Source: Candidatus Leptofilum proximum (lineage in GTDB: Bacteria > Chloroflexota > Anaerolineae > Promineifilales > Promineifilaceae). From it: a DNA stretch of 64,000 bases. A program made the translations under genes and the position numbers. Below are positions 41,162 through 48,588 of this stretch, piece by piece. The notes beneath the pieces were generated by a model. The model was not told the DNA's origin, searched no databases, and saw only the letters and a list, made by a program, of their open reading frames with translations. The stretch's first letter is position 1. Each line of letters begins with the position of its first letter. The stretch lies in contig JADJXK010000002.1 of assembly GCA_016710325.1 (NCBI GenBank), positions 4,216,001 through 4,280,000 of the forward strand, given 5' to 3'.

Positions 41162-42412
41162 ATGCTGACCATCGACATTGACACTGCGCGCCGGTTTATT
41201 TTGGGCAAGCAGGGCTTGTGGCCCGGGCGGCGCTGGCGCGGTCTGGACGGCACGGCACAGGCTGTACAGGCGATGGAATATTTACAGCTTGACCCGCTGC
41301 AAATCATTGCCCGCAGCCAGGACATCACCCTGCACAGCCGGGTGCTGGACTACACGCCGGGATTGTGGGAAACGGCCGCTTACGAGCAGCGCGGCTTTTT
41401 TGATTGGGGCGGCTGGCTGGCGCTGCGCCCCATGGACGAGCTGCCGCACTGGCGCGTGATCATGCACCGCGAGCGCGATGGCCATCCCGACTGCGATCCG
41501 CGCACCCGCAAATCGGCCCAGGATCATGCCGAAGCGATTGACGAAATGCGCGCCATTTTGCGCGAGCAGAGGATGGTGAGCAATCGTGATTTCGAGATGG
41601 CTGCCCGCCAACGGACGCAAAGCTATCGCGGCCGTAAGGACAGCGCGCTGGCGTTGTACTACCTCTGGCGCACCGGCGAAGTGATGACCCACCACCGCGA
41701 AAACTTCGAGCGTGTGTATGCGCTGACGGAAGCGGTTGCTCCGGCCCATCTCATCCGTGAAAGTAGTGAGGCCGAGGCCGACCGCTTTTTGATCCTGAAG
41801 GAAATCAGCCACTTAGGCCTGTCGCGCCTGCAGCGCACGCAGGATGCATATTTTCGCGGCGTGCCGTTTAGCCAGAAGGCGCCGATCAGCCAGGCGCTGC
41901 TGGCCGACGGCGAGATCGTCGAGGTGAAGGTGGAGGGCTGGAAGCAGGTGCATTACGCGCTGGCGGGCGACGCCCACCTGCTGCACGAGTTAAGCGCCGG
42001 GCGCGTGCCGCAGGCGTGGACGCCGCTAGAGACAAACACCACGGAAGAAGCTGTTTTCCTGGCGCCGCTGGACCCGGTGAGTGCACGAGGCCGGGCCAAA
42101 ACGTTGTTCGGCTTTGACTACGTGTGGGAGGTGTACAAGCCGGTAGACAAGCGCCAGTTTGGCTACTACACGCTGCCGGTGTTGTGGGGTGACCAGCTTG
42201 TGGCCCGGTTTGACAGCAAGCTCGACCGGACAAGCAACACGTTTGTTATCCTGGGCTTTTGGCTGGAGGATGAGGCTTTGGGCCAGGATGAAACATTCGC
42301 CGAAGCCCTGGCGCGCGGTTTTGCCCGGTTTGTTACCTTCCTGGGCGCGAGCCAGCTGGAGGCTGGGATGATTGGCCAGCCGCTGCTGCGCCAGCGCGTT
42401 GAGGCTTTATAG
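41162..42412 (+). CDS. YcaQ/AlkX-type winged-helix DNA glycosylase
   Basis: 416 residues. The HTH_42 family removes alkylated bases and unhooks interstrand cross-links. The YcaQ-type catalytic motif Q-x-D is visible as Gln42-Leu-Asp44 in YLQLDPLQII, followed by the basic segment QDITLHSRVLDYTP. The tandem winged helices fill the middle, and the C-terminal beta part has VWEVYKPVDKRQFGYYTLPVL. E. coli YcaQ is about the same length. Together with the DinB-fold genes the neighbourhood suggests defence against reactive electrophiles, by inference. Confidence 0.9.
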   Translation: MLTIDIDTARRFILGKQGLWPGRRWRGLDGTAQAVQAMEYLQLDPLQIIARSQDITLHSRVLDYTPGLWETAAYEQRGFFDWGGWLALRPMDELPHWRVIMHRERDGHPDCDPRTRKSAQDHAEAIDEMRAILREQRMVSNRDFEMAARQRTQSYRGRKDSALALYYLWRTGEVMTHHRENFERVYALTEAVAPAHLIRESSEAEADRFLILKEISHLGLSRLQRTQDAYFRGVPFSQKAPISQALLADGEIVEVKVEGWKQVHYALAGDAHLLHELSAGRVPQAWTPLETNTTEEAVFLAPLDPVSARGRAKTLFGFDYVWEVYKPVDKRQFGYYTLPVLWGDQLVARFDSKLDRTSNTFVILGFWLEDEALGQDETFAEALARGFARFVTFLGASQLEAGMIGQPLLRQRVEAL

Positions 42413-42423
42413 GAGATGACCTA

Positions 42424-42816
42424 ATGAAAAAAGCCCAAAAAGTAACGGTTCCTGGCCTGGCGCGCCTGCCGACCTTTTGCCACGCGGTCATCGCGGGCGA
42501 CTTTATCTACGTTTCCGGCACGTTGGGCACGCAGCCCGGCTCCATGTCCCTGGTTGAAGGCGGCACCGGCCCCGAAACGACGCAGGCGCTGGAGCACATC
42601 GCGACCATCCTGGAAGCATGTGGCGCTTCGCTGGCGGACCTGGTGAAAATCAACGTATTTCTGGCGGACATAGAAACTTTTGTCGCCATGAATGAGGCTT
42701 ATCTGGCCGCAATTGGTGACGATCCGCCAGCGCGCATTACGGTTGGCCGGGCGGAGCTGGCGTTGGGCGCGGCGGTGGAAATTGATGCTATTGCCTACAA
42801 GCCGCGGGAGGGTTAA
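42424..42816 (+). CDS. RidA-family (YjgF/YER057c) protein
   Basis: 130 residues, AGGAG before the ATG. RidA members hydrolyse reactive enamines and imines formed by PLP enzymes. VYVSGTLGTQPG-like opening (IYVSGTLGTQP), EHIATILEACGASLADLVKI and the PPARITVG segment with the substrate-binding Arg are present. The trimer-forming C-terminal strand VEIDAIAYK is intact. The extra Gly-rich loop near 38-48 places it outside the archetypal subgroup. It follows YcaQ by 11 bases, probably in one operon. Confidence 0.92.
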   Translation: MKKAQKVTVPGLARLPTFCHAVIAGDFIYVSGTLGTQPGSMSLVEGGTGPETTQALEHIATILEACGASLADLVKINVFLADIETFVAMNEAYLAAIGDDPPARITVGRAELALGAAVEIDAIAYKPREG

Positions 42817-42831
42817 ATAAGGAGCGAAACA

Positions 42832-43137
42832 ATGGCACTCGATCTTTACATGCTTGGCCTGGTGGTTGAGGACATGGGCGAGTCATTGGAATTTTACCGG
42901 CGGCTGGGCCTGCAAATCCCCGAAGGGAGCGAAAGAAAGTCCCATGTTGAAATCAAAATGGGCAATGGGCTCACTTTTTTTCTGGATTCTAAATCCTCGC
43001 TGTGGGATCCCAACTTTGTCCCCAGACATGAGCCGAAGCGCCTGGAGGCCTCAGGCAATTATCAATCGGTCCTGGAGTTTTACTTGAAGACGCGAGAGGC
43101 GGTGTCAAGTGGAAAATGCTATCTCGCTGCGCTTTGA
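42832..43137 (+). pseudogene. VOC-family (glyoxalase-like) protein, 3' part lost
   Basis: 101 residues; GGAG precedes the ATG. It starts as a normal VOC protein (LYMLGLVVEDMGESLEFYRRL, with metal Glu region HVEIKMGNG), but after VLEFYLKTREAV, about residue 91, the expected second half (GHxYxFxDPDGN type) is missing. The last ten codons run into the next gene. A deletion probably joined this gene to the 5' side of the SRPBCC gene. It may be non-functional. Confidence 0.75.
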
Positions 43138-43579
43138 ATCCAAGTTACATGCCTCTGCGGCCCGTGTTTGGCAGTGGATTACTTCGATTGAGGGCATTAC
43201 TGCGGAGATGCGGCCGTACTTGCGTATGACTGTACCAAAAGGTGTGCGCTCACTAAATGACGTGGCGATTAAACCTGGTGTTTGCCTGTTTCGTAGTTAT
43301 GTTTTTCTGTTTGGCGTTTTGCCCGTTGACTACTCCGACATGACCCTGGTGGAACTGGACCCCGGCCAGGGCTTCGTCGAGCAGTCGCCGATGGGCTCGA
43401 TGAAATTATGGCGCCACGAGAGGCGCATTGTGCCATGCCCAGATGATCCGAGTGCGGTTTTGCTGGTGGATCAGCTTACGTTTCGCCCTCGTATAGCGCA
43501 GCGCCTGGTTGGCTGGTTTATCAGTCAGGTCTTTGCCCACCGGCACAAAGTATTGAGAGCTAACCTAGATGGTGCCTAA
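43109..43579 (+). CDS. SRPBCC-fold protein
   Basis: 156 residues from GTG 43109, inside the end of the VOC frame. The START-like ligand pocket begins with SLRFESKLHASAARVWQWI and continues with FVEQSPMGSMKLWRHERRI and a C-terminal long helix (RLVGWFISQVFAHRHKVL). Ligand unknown. No ribosome site is obvious; an upstream start could have been lost with the deletion in the VOC gene. Confidence 0.75.
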   Translation: MENAISLRFESKLHASAARVWQWITSIEGITAEMRPYLRMTVPKGVRSLNDVAIKPGVCLFRSYVFLFGVLPVDYSDMTLVELDPGQGFVEQSPMGSMKLWRHERRIVPCPDDPSAVLLVDQLTFRPRIAQRLVGWFISQVFAHRHKVLRANLDGA

Positions 43580-43643
43580 CCAGTTCCCCACCTCAGTTGC
43601 CCAGTTCCCGGCCAGCCAGCGGGCGATACGATGGGAGAGGGGA

Positions 43644-43672
43644 TTGACAAGCGTCACGTGACAGAGTACATT
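43644..43672 (+). promoter_or_regulatory. higBA promoter with palindromic operator in the spacer
   Basis: TTGACA (43644-43649), 17 bases, TACATT (43667-43672). The spacer holds the perfect palindrome GTCACGTGAC (43653-43662), a likely HigA operator. The toxin ATG is at 43680, so its mRNA is nearly or fully leaderless. Confidence 0.75.
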
Positions 43673-43679
43673 TTAGCGC

Positions 43680-43961
43680 ATGATCAAGTCGTTTGCCGAT
43701 AAACGAACACAAGAATTGTATGCCACGGGTAAAGCAAAGCGGTTTCCACAGGATTTGGCGAAACGGGCAACACGGAAACTTGAGTATGTCGATTTGGCGA
43801 CTAGACTGGACGACTTGAAGGTTCCACCAGGTAACCGACTTCATGCACTTAAAGGTGACCGAGAAGGACAATATTCAATCTCCATCAACGACCAATGGCG
43901 TATCTGTTTTCGTTTTATTGACGGTGACGGTTACGATGTTGAGGTATGTGACTATCACTAA
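43680..43961 (+). CDS. higB: HigB-type (RelE-fold) mRNA interferase toxin
   Basis: 93 residues, the HigB/PlpA subgroup of RelE-fold toxins that cut mRNA on the ribosome. MIKSFADKRTQELY, LDDLKVPPGNRLHALKGDR and the final strand YSISINDQWRICFRF-x-DVEVCDYH are diagnostic. Toxin precedes antitoxin, the usual order for HigBA. The antitoxin starts 15 bases after its stop. Confidence 0.95.
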   Translation: MIKSFADKRTQELYATGKAKRFPQDLAKRATRKLEYVDLATRLDDLKVPPGNRLHALKGDREGQYSISINDQWRICFRFIDGDGYDVEVCDYH

Positions 43962-43976
43962 GTCGAGGTGTAAATC

Positions 43977-44291
43977 ATGAGTATTCCAAACACAGGCGGT
44001 ATGCAACGCCGTCCCACTCATCCTGGTGAGATGTTGCGCGAGGATTTTTTGCCAGATTACGATCTGACGGTGTCTGGTTTAGCAGAGGCGATTGGGGTGT
44101 CGCGTCAATCGATCAACGAACTGCTGCGGGAGAGGCGGCGGGTAAGTCCGGAAATGGCGCTGCGCCTGGCACGGCTGTTTGGCAATTCGCCGGAGTTCTG
44201 GCTTAACGCACAGCGCGCTGTAGACCTTTGGGATGCCACCCAGGCCATTCAAAGCGATGTGGCCCGCATTCAGCCTTTGGTTCCTGCTTGA
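43977..44291 (+). CDS. higA: HigA-type antitoxin with HTH domain
   Basis: 104 residues. RPTHPGEMLREDFLPDY opens the XRE-type HTH (LAEAIGVSRQSINELLRERR) that neutralises HigB and represses the operon. The C-terminus FGNSPEFWLNAQRAVDLW is typical. The last 51 bases of the gene, including the stop, are repeated at 44387-44437, 143 bases downstream. Confidence 0.95.
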   Translation: MSIPNTGGMQRRPTHPGEMLREDFLPDYDLTVSGLAEAIGVSRQSINELLRERRRVSPEMALRLARLFGNSPEFWLNAQRAVDLWDATQAIQSDVARIQPLVPA

Positions 44292-44437
44292 TTTAATGCT
44301 CCACCACCCTCACGCAAAAATCCGGCAAAACCATTCCCCCAACCTTATGCTAAAATTCAGGCGTTCTAGATTGTGTGGGCAGCGGGGCTATTCAAAGCGA
44401 TGTGACCCGCATTCAGCCTCTGGTTCCTGCTTAATTT
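44244..44437 (+). repeat. Duplicated 3' end of higA
   Basis: 44244-44294 and 44387-44437 match at 47 of 51 bases. The second copy keeps a TAA where the gene has TGA. About 92 bases between them hold the 69-base repeat at 44300-44368. The layout resembles an att-site duplication at a gene end. Confidence 0.9.
44300..44368 (+). repeat. 69-base direct repeat, left copy
   Basis: Starts TCCACCACCCTCACGC and ends GGCGTTCTA. Differs by one or two bases from the copy at 45774-45842. The orphan gene at 44586 lies between the copies. Confidence 0.92.
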
Positions 44438-44585
44438 TCAATCCAACAAGCTGTGAGGGGAACGGCCGTTGCTACCCAAGCTTATGCTATGCTATAGTTT
44501 TGTAGATTTATCCAGTATGTCAGAGGATGCAATCTCAACCTAATTCAAAATTAGACATTGTTTTATTATTTAGGAGAAATTGCTT

Positions 44586-45392
44586 GTGACAGATACCGAA
44601 GGATCAGAAATTTCTGTTGGGGATATAGATATAAGTGCAGGTCGAGCTGTTGCTATTGGTCGAGGTGCCAGGGTCATTATAGATACAGAGGATACACGTG
44701 GTCTTCGAATATGGTGGCATGAAATAATTCGAACCTATGATCGACATGCATGTTATGCTTTTTTTCTTATGCTACCGTCAGATAACAAAGTTAATAGATA
44801 TTTAACTGAGTACGGTAAAGAATTAGATATAATTTCTGGTAATAACTGTCTAGTAATTGCATTAAGTCAATCTGATTTTAAAAGAACCGGTTTCAATGAC
44901 AATGATTGGAAGGGATATGTTAAAGAGCAATCAGATGAAGGGTATAGTACTATAATTGGCAAATTATTTAATATAGACTTCACAAAATTCCCTTGTCTGC
45001 TGATGTTTCAGGATATTCGTACTGAGGAGCATATTGCCATTGAATTGAGTGGGATGAGTGTCAAAGAAATAGCTGCGAAAATGCGTCTTGTATTCTCAAT
45101 TATTGAAAAAGCAATAAAGAATGACAAGTTACCCCTTGATGAATTAGAAAATCAGTTGGCCTCAGAAATCACATATCCGGCTAATCACAATGTCTCCTCC
45201 GAAAAGACATTTGAATCTGCGATGAAGGTCTTGTTAGAGGCTGTTTCATCTATGCCTTACAACGTCACGATCCACAATGAAATAGTTCAAGGTGATAAAA
45301 TTAACACAGGGGATATCATTGGTTCAAACAGTGTTTCAGTTGGTCGCGAAGCACATTCAGAAAATAAGCAAGAAGTTCAAAAAGATAAGTAG
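44586..45392 (+). CDS. Orphan A+T-rich gene, possible conflict-system protein
   Basis: 268 residues from GTG 44586 (TAGGAG upstream); a TTG at 44580 is too close to that site. I do not recognise the family. The N-terminus has a Gly-rich repeat-like stretch (ISVGDIDISAGRAVAIGRGA), echoed near the C-terminus (GDKINTGDIIGSNSVSVG). Such stretches are common in bacterial NLR-like, TIR and effector-associated proteins. Between them is an alpha/beta domain of about 170 residues with a GNNCLVIALSQSDF strand. No membrane segment. Base use is far more A+T-rich than neighbours, so transfer is likely. Confidence 0.65.
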   Translation: MTDTEGSEISVGDIDISAGRAVAIGRGARVIIDTEDTRGLRIWWHEIIRTYDRHACYAFFLMLPSDNKVNRYLTEYGKELDIISGNNCLVIALSQSDFKRTGFNDNDWKGYVKEQSDEGYSTIIGKLFNIDFTKFPCLLMFQDIRTEEHIAIELSGMSVKEIAAKMRLVFSIIEKAIKNDKLPLDELENQLASEITYPANHNVSSEKTFESAMKVLLEAVSSMPYNVTIHNEIVQGDKINTGDIIGSNSVSVGREAHSENKQEVQKDK

Positions 45393-45929
45393 AGCTGCAA
45401 ATCAGTTAGTTGGTTCATTAGACATTATCCGCAATAAATATCAGGGTGAAAGTTAAAGCCAAGAAAAGGCCGAGAGGAGATGCCGAGATTCCATCCGGAG
45501 TTATGAAAGCCACAAGCAACTTTCATCACCAGGTCCGAAAAGTCAGGCCTCTCCCCTTGCTTTGAGCAGGTCTTCCACCTGCGCTGTGGTCGGCGTCCCC
45601 ACCGTACCACCTATTGGTTTGCTTAAACGGCAGTAATCATTCCAAAAGCTGTGCGGAGGAACGGCCGTATTCCACCAAACACACGCTAAAATCCAAAAAT
45701 CGATTTACAAACCAGTGTTAGGGTGAACGGCCGTAACCATTCCAACAAGCTGTGAGGAGATACGGCCGTTTCTTCCACCACCCTCACGCAAAAATCCGGC
45801 AAAACCATTCCCCCAACCTGATGCTAAAATTCAGGCGTTCTACAGGGTCTAGCAAGTGGTACAACGGGACGCCGACCGCAGCCGGGTGAAGTTCTATGCT
45901 GCCAAGCCCTTTTTTGGAGCAGGATAACA
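45393..45929. other. Repeat-rich gap between two orphan genes
   Basis: 537 bases without a convincing gene. A minus-strand stretch at about 45563-45625 reads like a protein end (VGTPTTAQVEDLLKARGEA and stop). A similar motif recurs inverted at 45858-45885 on the plus strand. ACGGCCGT-bearing repeat units (TCCAACAAGCTGTGAGGAG type) occur at 45638-45706 and 45737-45773, related to 44438-44475. Confidence 0.55.
45774..45842 (+). repeat. 69-base direct repeat, right copy
   Basis: Second copy of 44300-44368, same direction, preceded here by the unit AACAAGCTGTGAGGAG with an ACGGCCGT. Confidence 0.92.
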
Positions 45930-46658
45930 ATGATCAATGATTACATTACAATAAGCCGCTTAGTTAGATCAATCAACACTAAATGTGTTGATGCATATTC
46001 CTCTGAAGTAAAGGGGAAATTGAAAGACCATGATTTAGTAGCCAACTATATTCTGAGCGATTTGAGAGAACTTAAGCGACTATGGCCTAGAGATCTTGAT
46101 AGAAGTGTTTTGGAAAAGGCATACCTGGAAATTGAAAATGAGGCGTGGAGAGGTAAAGAATCAATGTTCTTAACCACACTGTTCGCTTTAGACGAAGTGA
46201 TGGAACCATTAGAACAGCATTTTTCTAATCAAGAGGCAACGAACATTTCTACAAGCATCCTCGACTATCTCCATCCATCTATTATTAACTCGTCTTATCA
46301 TCACTTCCGTAACGGGCATTATAGAGATGCCGTTTTGAATGCGATTCTAGCCGTTTTTGATCTTATCAGGCATCGGACCGGAATTGATTTAGATGGAAGC
46401 AAGTTGGCCCAAACTGTGTTTTCTGTTAACTCGCCTAAGTTGATCGTTTCAAATATGCGTACTGAAAGCGGAAGGAACGATCAAATTGGATTTATGAAAC
46501 TTTTGGAAGGAACCTACTGGAGTGTTCGTAACCCCAAAGCCCATTCATTATCTGTTAACCCCGACAAAATAGTAGCTGCCCAAAATCTCATCTTTGCTAG
46601 TTTGTTAGCAAGACGTGTTGAAAATGCGGAGCTTCCTGAAAAAGATACTCCAGAATAA
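45930..46658 (+). CDS. TIGR02391 (Ymh)-family protein
   Basis: 242 residues. The C-terminal half has the family pattern: YHHFRNGHYRDAVLNAILAVFD, then FMKLLEGTYWSVRNPKAH and a final helix ending in SLLARRVE. The N-terminal 100 residues are helical. This fold is HEPN-like, and the RNPxAH motif resembles the R-x4-6-H of HEPN ribonucleases, so an RNA-cutting defence role is possible. Base use is A+T-rich as in the previous orphan gene. GGAGCAGGA precedes the ATG. Confidence 0.82.
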   Translation: MINDYITISRLVRSINTKCVDAYSSEVKGKLKDHDLVANYILSDLRELKRLWPRDLDRSVLEKAYLEIENEAWRGKESMFLTTLFALDEVMEPLEQHFSNQEATNISTSILDYLHPSIINSSYHHFRNGHYRDAVLNAILAVFDLIRHRTGIDLDGSKLAQTVFSVNSPKLIVSNMRTESGRNDQIGFMKLLEGTYWSVRNPKAHSLSVNPDKIVAAQNLIFASLLARRVENAELPEKDTPE

Positions 46659-46700
46659 GCTATTAGAAATCATCTCCCTAGTTTTTAAACATTAAGAGTA

Positions 46701-48497
46701 TCACCACGGCCGATATTCCAGCGACTGGTGGCGGAAGTAGGTGGTGTACAGCTCGGCGTAGTGGCCGCCCTGGGCCAGCAGCGTATCGTGGCTGCCTTCC
46801 TCGATGATCTGCCCGTCGCGCAGGACGATGATCCGGTCGGCGGCGCGCACCGTGGAGAGGCGGTGGGCAATAACGATGCTGGTCCGGTTTTGCAGGACGG
46901 TCGCCAGGGCGTCCTGCACCTGCGCTTCCGTCAGCGGGTCGATGCTGGCGGTGGCTTCGTCCAGCAGCAGGATGGCCGGGTTTTGCAGCAGCACGCGGGC
47001 CAGGGCCACCAACTGCCGCTGCCCCAACGAGAGCCGCGCCCCCCGTTCGCCCACGTCGGTTTGTAATCCCTCAGGCAAATCTTCCAACCAACTGCCATCG
47101 CCTAACTGCCGTGCGGCCGTTTCCACTTCCACATCCGTTGCTTCAGGACGGCCGTACTTCACATTCTCCGCCACCGTGCCCGAGAACAAAAACGGCGCTT
47201 GCGGCACCAGCCCCAGCTGGCGGCGGTATTGGCTCAGGTCCAGGGTACGGATGGAACGGCCGTCTACCAACACATCCCCGCCCTGGTACTCGTAAAAACG
47301 CATCAACACCTTCACCAGGCTCGATTTGCCCGCGCCCGTGTGCCCCACAATCGCCAGCGTCTCCCCCGCCGAAATCGTCAATGAAAAATCTTGCAAGACG
47401 GCGCTGCGGCCGGTGCTGTAGTTAAACGTTACCCGGTCGAACACAATCTCGCCGCGCAGCCGACCGACTGCCTCAACGGCCGTTTGGACCACCAGCGGCT
47501 CATCGTCAATCAGGGCAAAGACCCGCTCGCTGGCGGCCAGGCCCTGCTGGAACTGGCTCCAGAACGACGCCAAACTGGTGATCGGGTAAAAGAAAATCGT
47601 CAGCCCCTGCACAAACAGGTACCACTCGCCCACAGAGATGTCCTGCTGGATGGCCATCAACCCGCCGACGTAAATAATCACCGAAACGGCGATGCCGGAG
47701 ACGGTGTTGAGCAGGGGGAAGATGCTGCCAAAGACGGCCACGCGGGTGAGCTGCACCCGATAGGCCAGCTCGTTGACGTCTTGAAAATCGTCGTAGATGG
47801 CCGCTTCTTGCCGGAAGTTTTTGGCCACGCCGATGCCGCTGACCGTCTCCTGGATGGTGGCGTTGACCGTGGCCAGGGCGCGCTGCGCCTGCTGCATGGC
47901 GTTCCGCGCCAGCCGCCGGAAGACCAGGGCAATCGTCACCACCACCGGCCCCACGGCGTAGGTGATGAGCGCCAGCCGCACGTTTTGCGTCAGCAGAACG
48001 GTACCGATGACCAGCACCAGGACAATTTGGCTGAGTAAATCAATCGTCAGGGTGACCACCGTGGAAAAATCTTGCGTGTCGGACGTCACCCGGCTGACGA
48101 TGCGGCCGGAGGCAAACTGGTCGTAAAAGGACAAATCGCGGCGCATGACGGCGCGGAATGCGTCTTCGCGCAGCGCCAGCACCACGTCGCCCACGGCCCG
48201 CGCCGAAAACCAGAGGCTGACAAAGTTGAAGCCCCAGCTCAGCGCCCCCATCACGGTAACCACCGCCGCCAGCGTCAGCAGCAGCTGTAACTGCGGGTTG
48301 GCCGCCAGCATATCGATACCCCGCGAGATGATGATGGGCGTGGCCGTGGCCAAAATGGAGATGAGCGACACCATCGCCGCCACCAGCAGCACCTTGCCAA
48401 TATGCGGCCGAAAATAACCCACAATGCGCCGTACCAGTTCCCGGTCGCTGTAATTCCGGTCGTATTCCTCTGGGTTTAAGCCGCCGGTGATGCCCAT
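46701..48497 (-). CDS. ABC exporter half-transporter, subunit B of a heterodimer
   Basis: 598 residues. Six membrane helices (about 35-330) and a C-terminal ATPase. Walker A is GHTGAGKSS, Walker B LLLDEATASID with the catalytic Glu, and the signature is LSLGQRQ rather than LSGGQ. The partner gene upstream has the opposite defect, so the two form one heterodimer. Type IV exporters of this kind (TM287/288, BmrCD) move drugs or lipids outward. The start overlaps no other gene; a hairpin of 90 bases separates it from the partner. Confidence 0.93.
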   Translation of the reverse strand: MGITGGLNPEEYDRNYSDRELVRRIVGYFRPHIGKVLLVAAMVSLISILATATPIIISRGIDMLAANPQLQLLLTLAAVVTVMGALSWGFNFVSLWFSARAVGDVVLALREDAFRAVMRRDLSFYDQFASGRIVSRVTSDTQDFSTVVTLTIDLLSQIVLVLVIGTVLLTQNVRLALITYAVGPVVVTIALVFRRLARNAMQQAQRALATVNATIQETVSGIGVAKNFRQEAAIYDDFQDVNELAYRVQLTRVAVFGSIFPLLNTVSGIAVSVIIYVGGLMAIQQDISVGEWYLFVQGLTIFFYPITSLASFWSQFQQGLAASERVFALIDDEPLVVQTAVEAVGRLRGEIVFDRVTFNYSTGRSAVLQDFSLTISAGETLAIVGHTGAGKSSLVKVLMRFYEYQGGDVLVDGRSIRTLDLSQYRRQLGLVPQAPFLFSGTVAENVKYGRPEATDVEVETAARQLGDGSWLEDLPEGLQTDVGERGARLSLGQRQLVALARVLLQNPAILLLDEATASIDPLTEAQVQDALATVLQNRTSIVIAHRLSTVRAADRIIVLRDGQIIEEGSHDTLLAQGGHYAELYTTYFRHQSLEYRPW

Positions 48498-48504
48498 GCT
48501 TGCC

Positions 48505-48588
48505 TCAATTATGGGACACTGATTAACAGAGATTTACACTGATTTTTTTGCTTTTATCTGTAAAAACCAGTGTTAATCAGTGTCCAAT
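48505..48588. repeat. ACACTGATTAACA inverted repeat between the ABC genes
   Basis: GGACACTGATTAACA pairs with TGTTAATCAGTGTCC around a T-rich centre. It sits inside the probable operon and might trim or partly terminate the mRNA. Confidence 0.75.

Noticed and set aside
43644..46658. A prophage remnant or integrative element
   Set aside because: No integrase, capsid, replication or tRNA target is present; only repeats and orphan genes.
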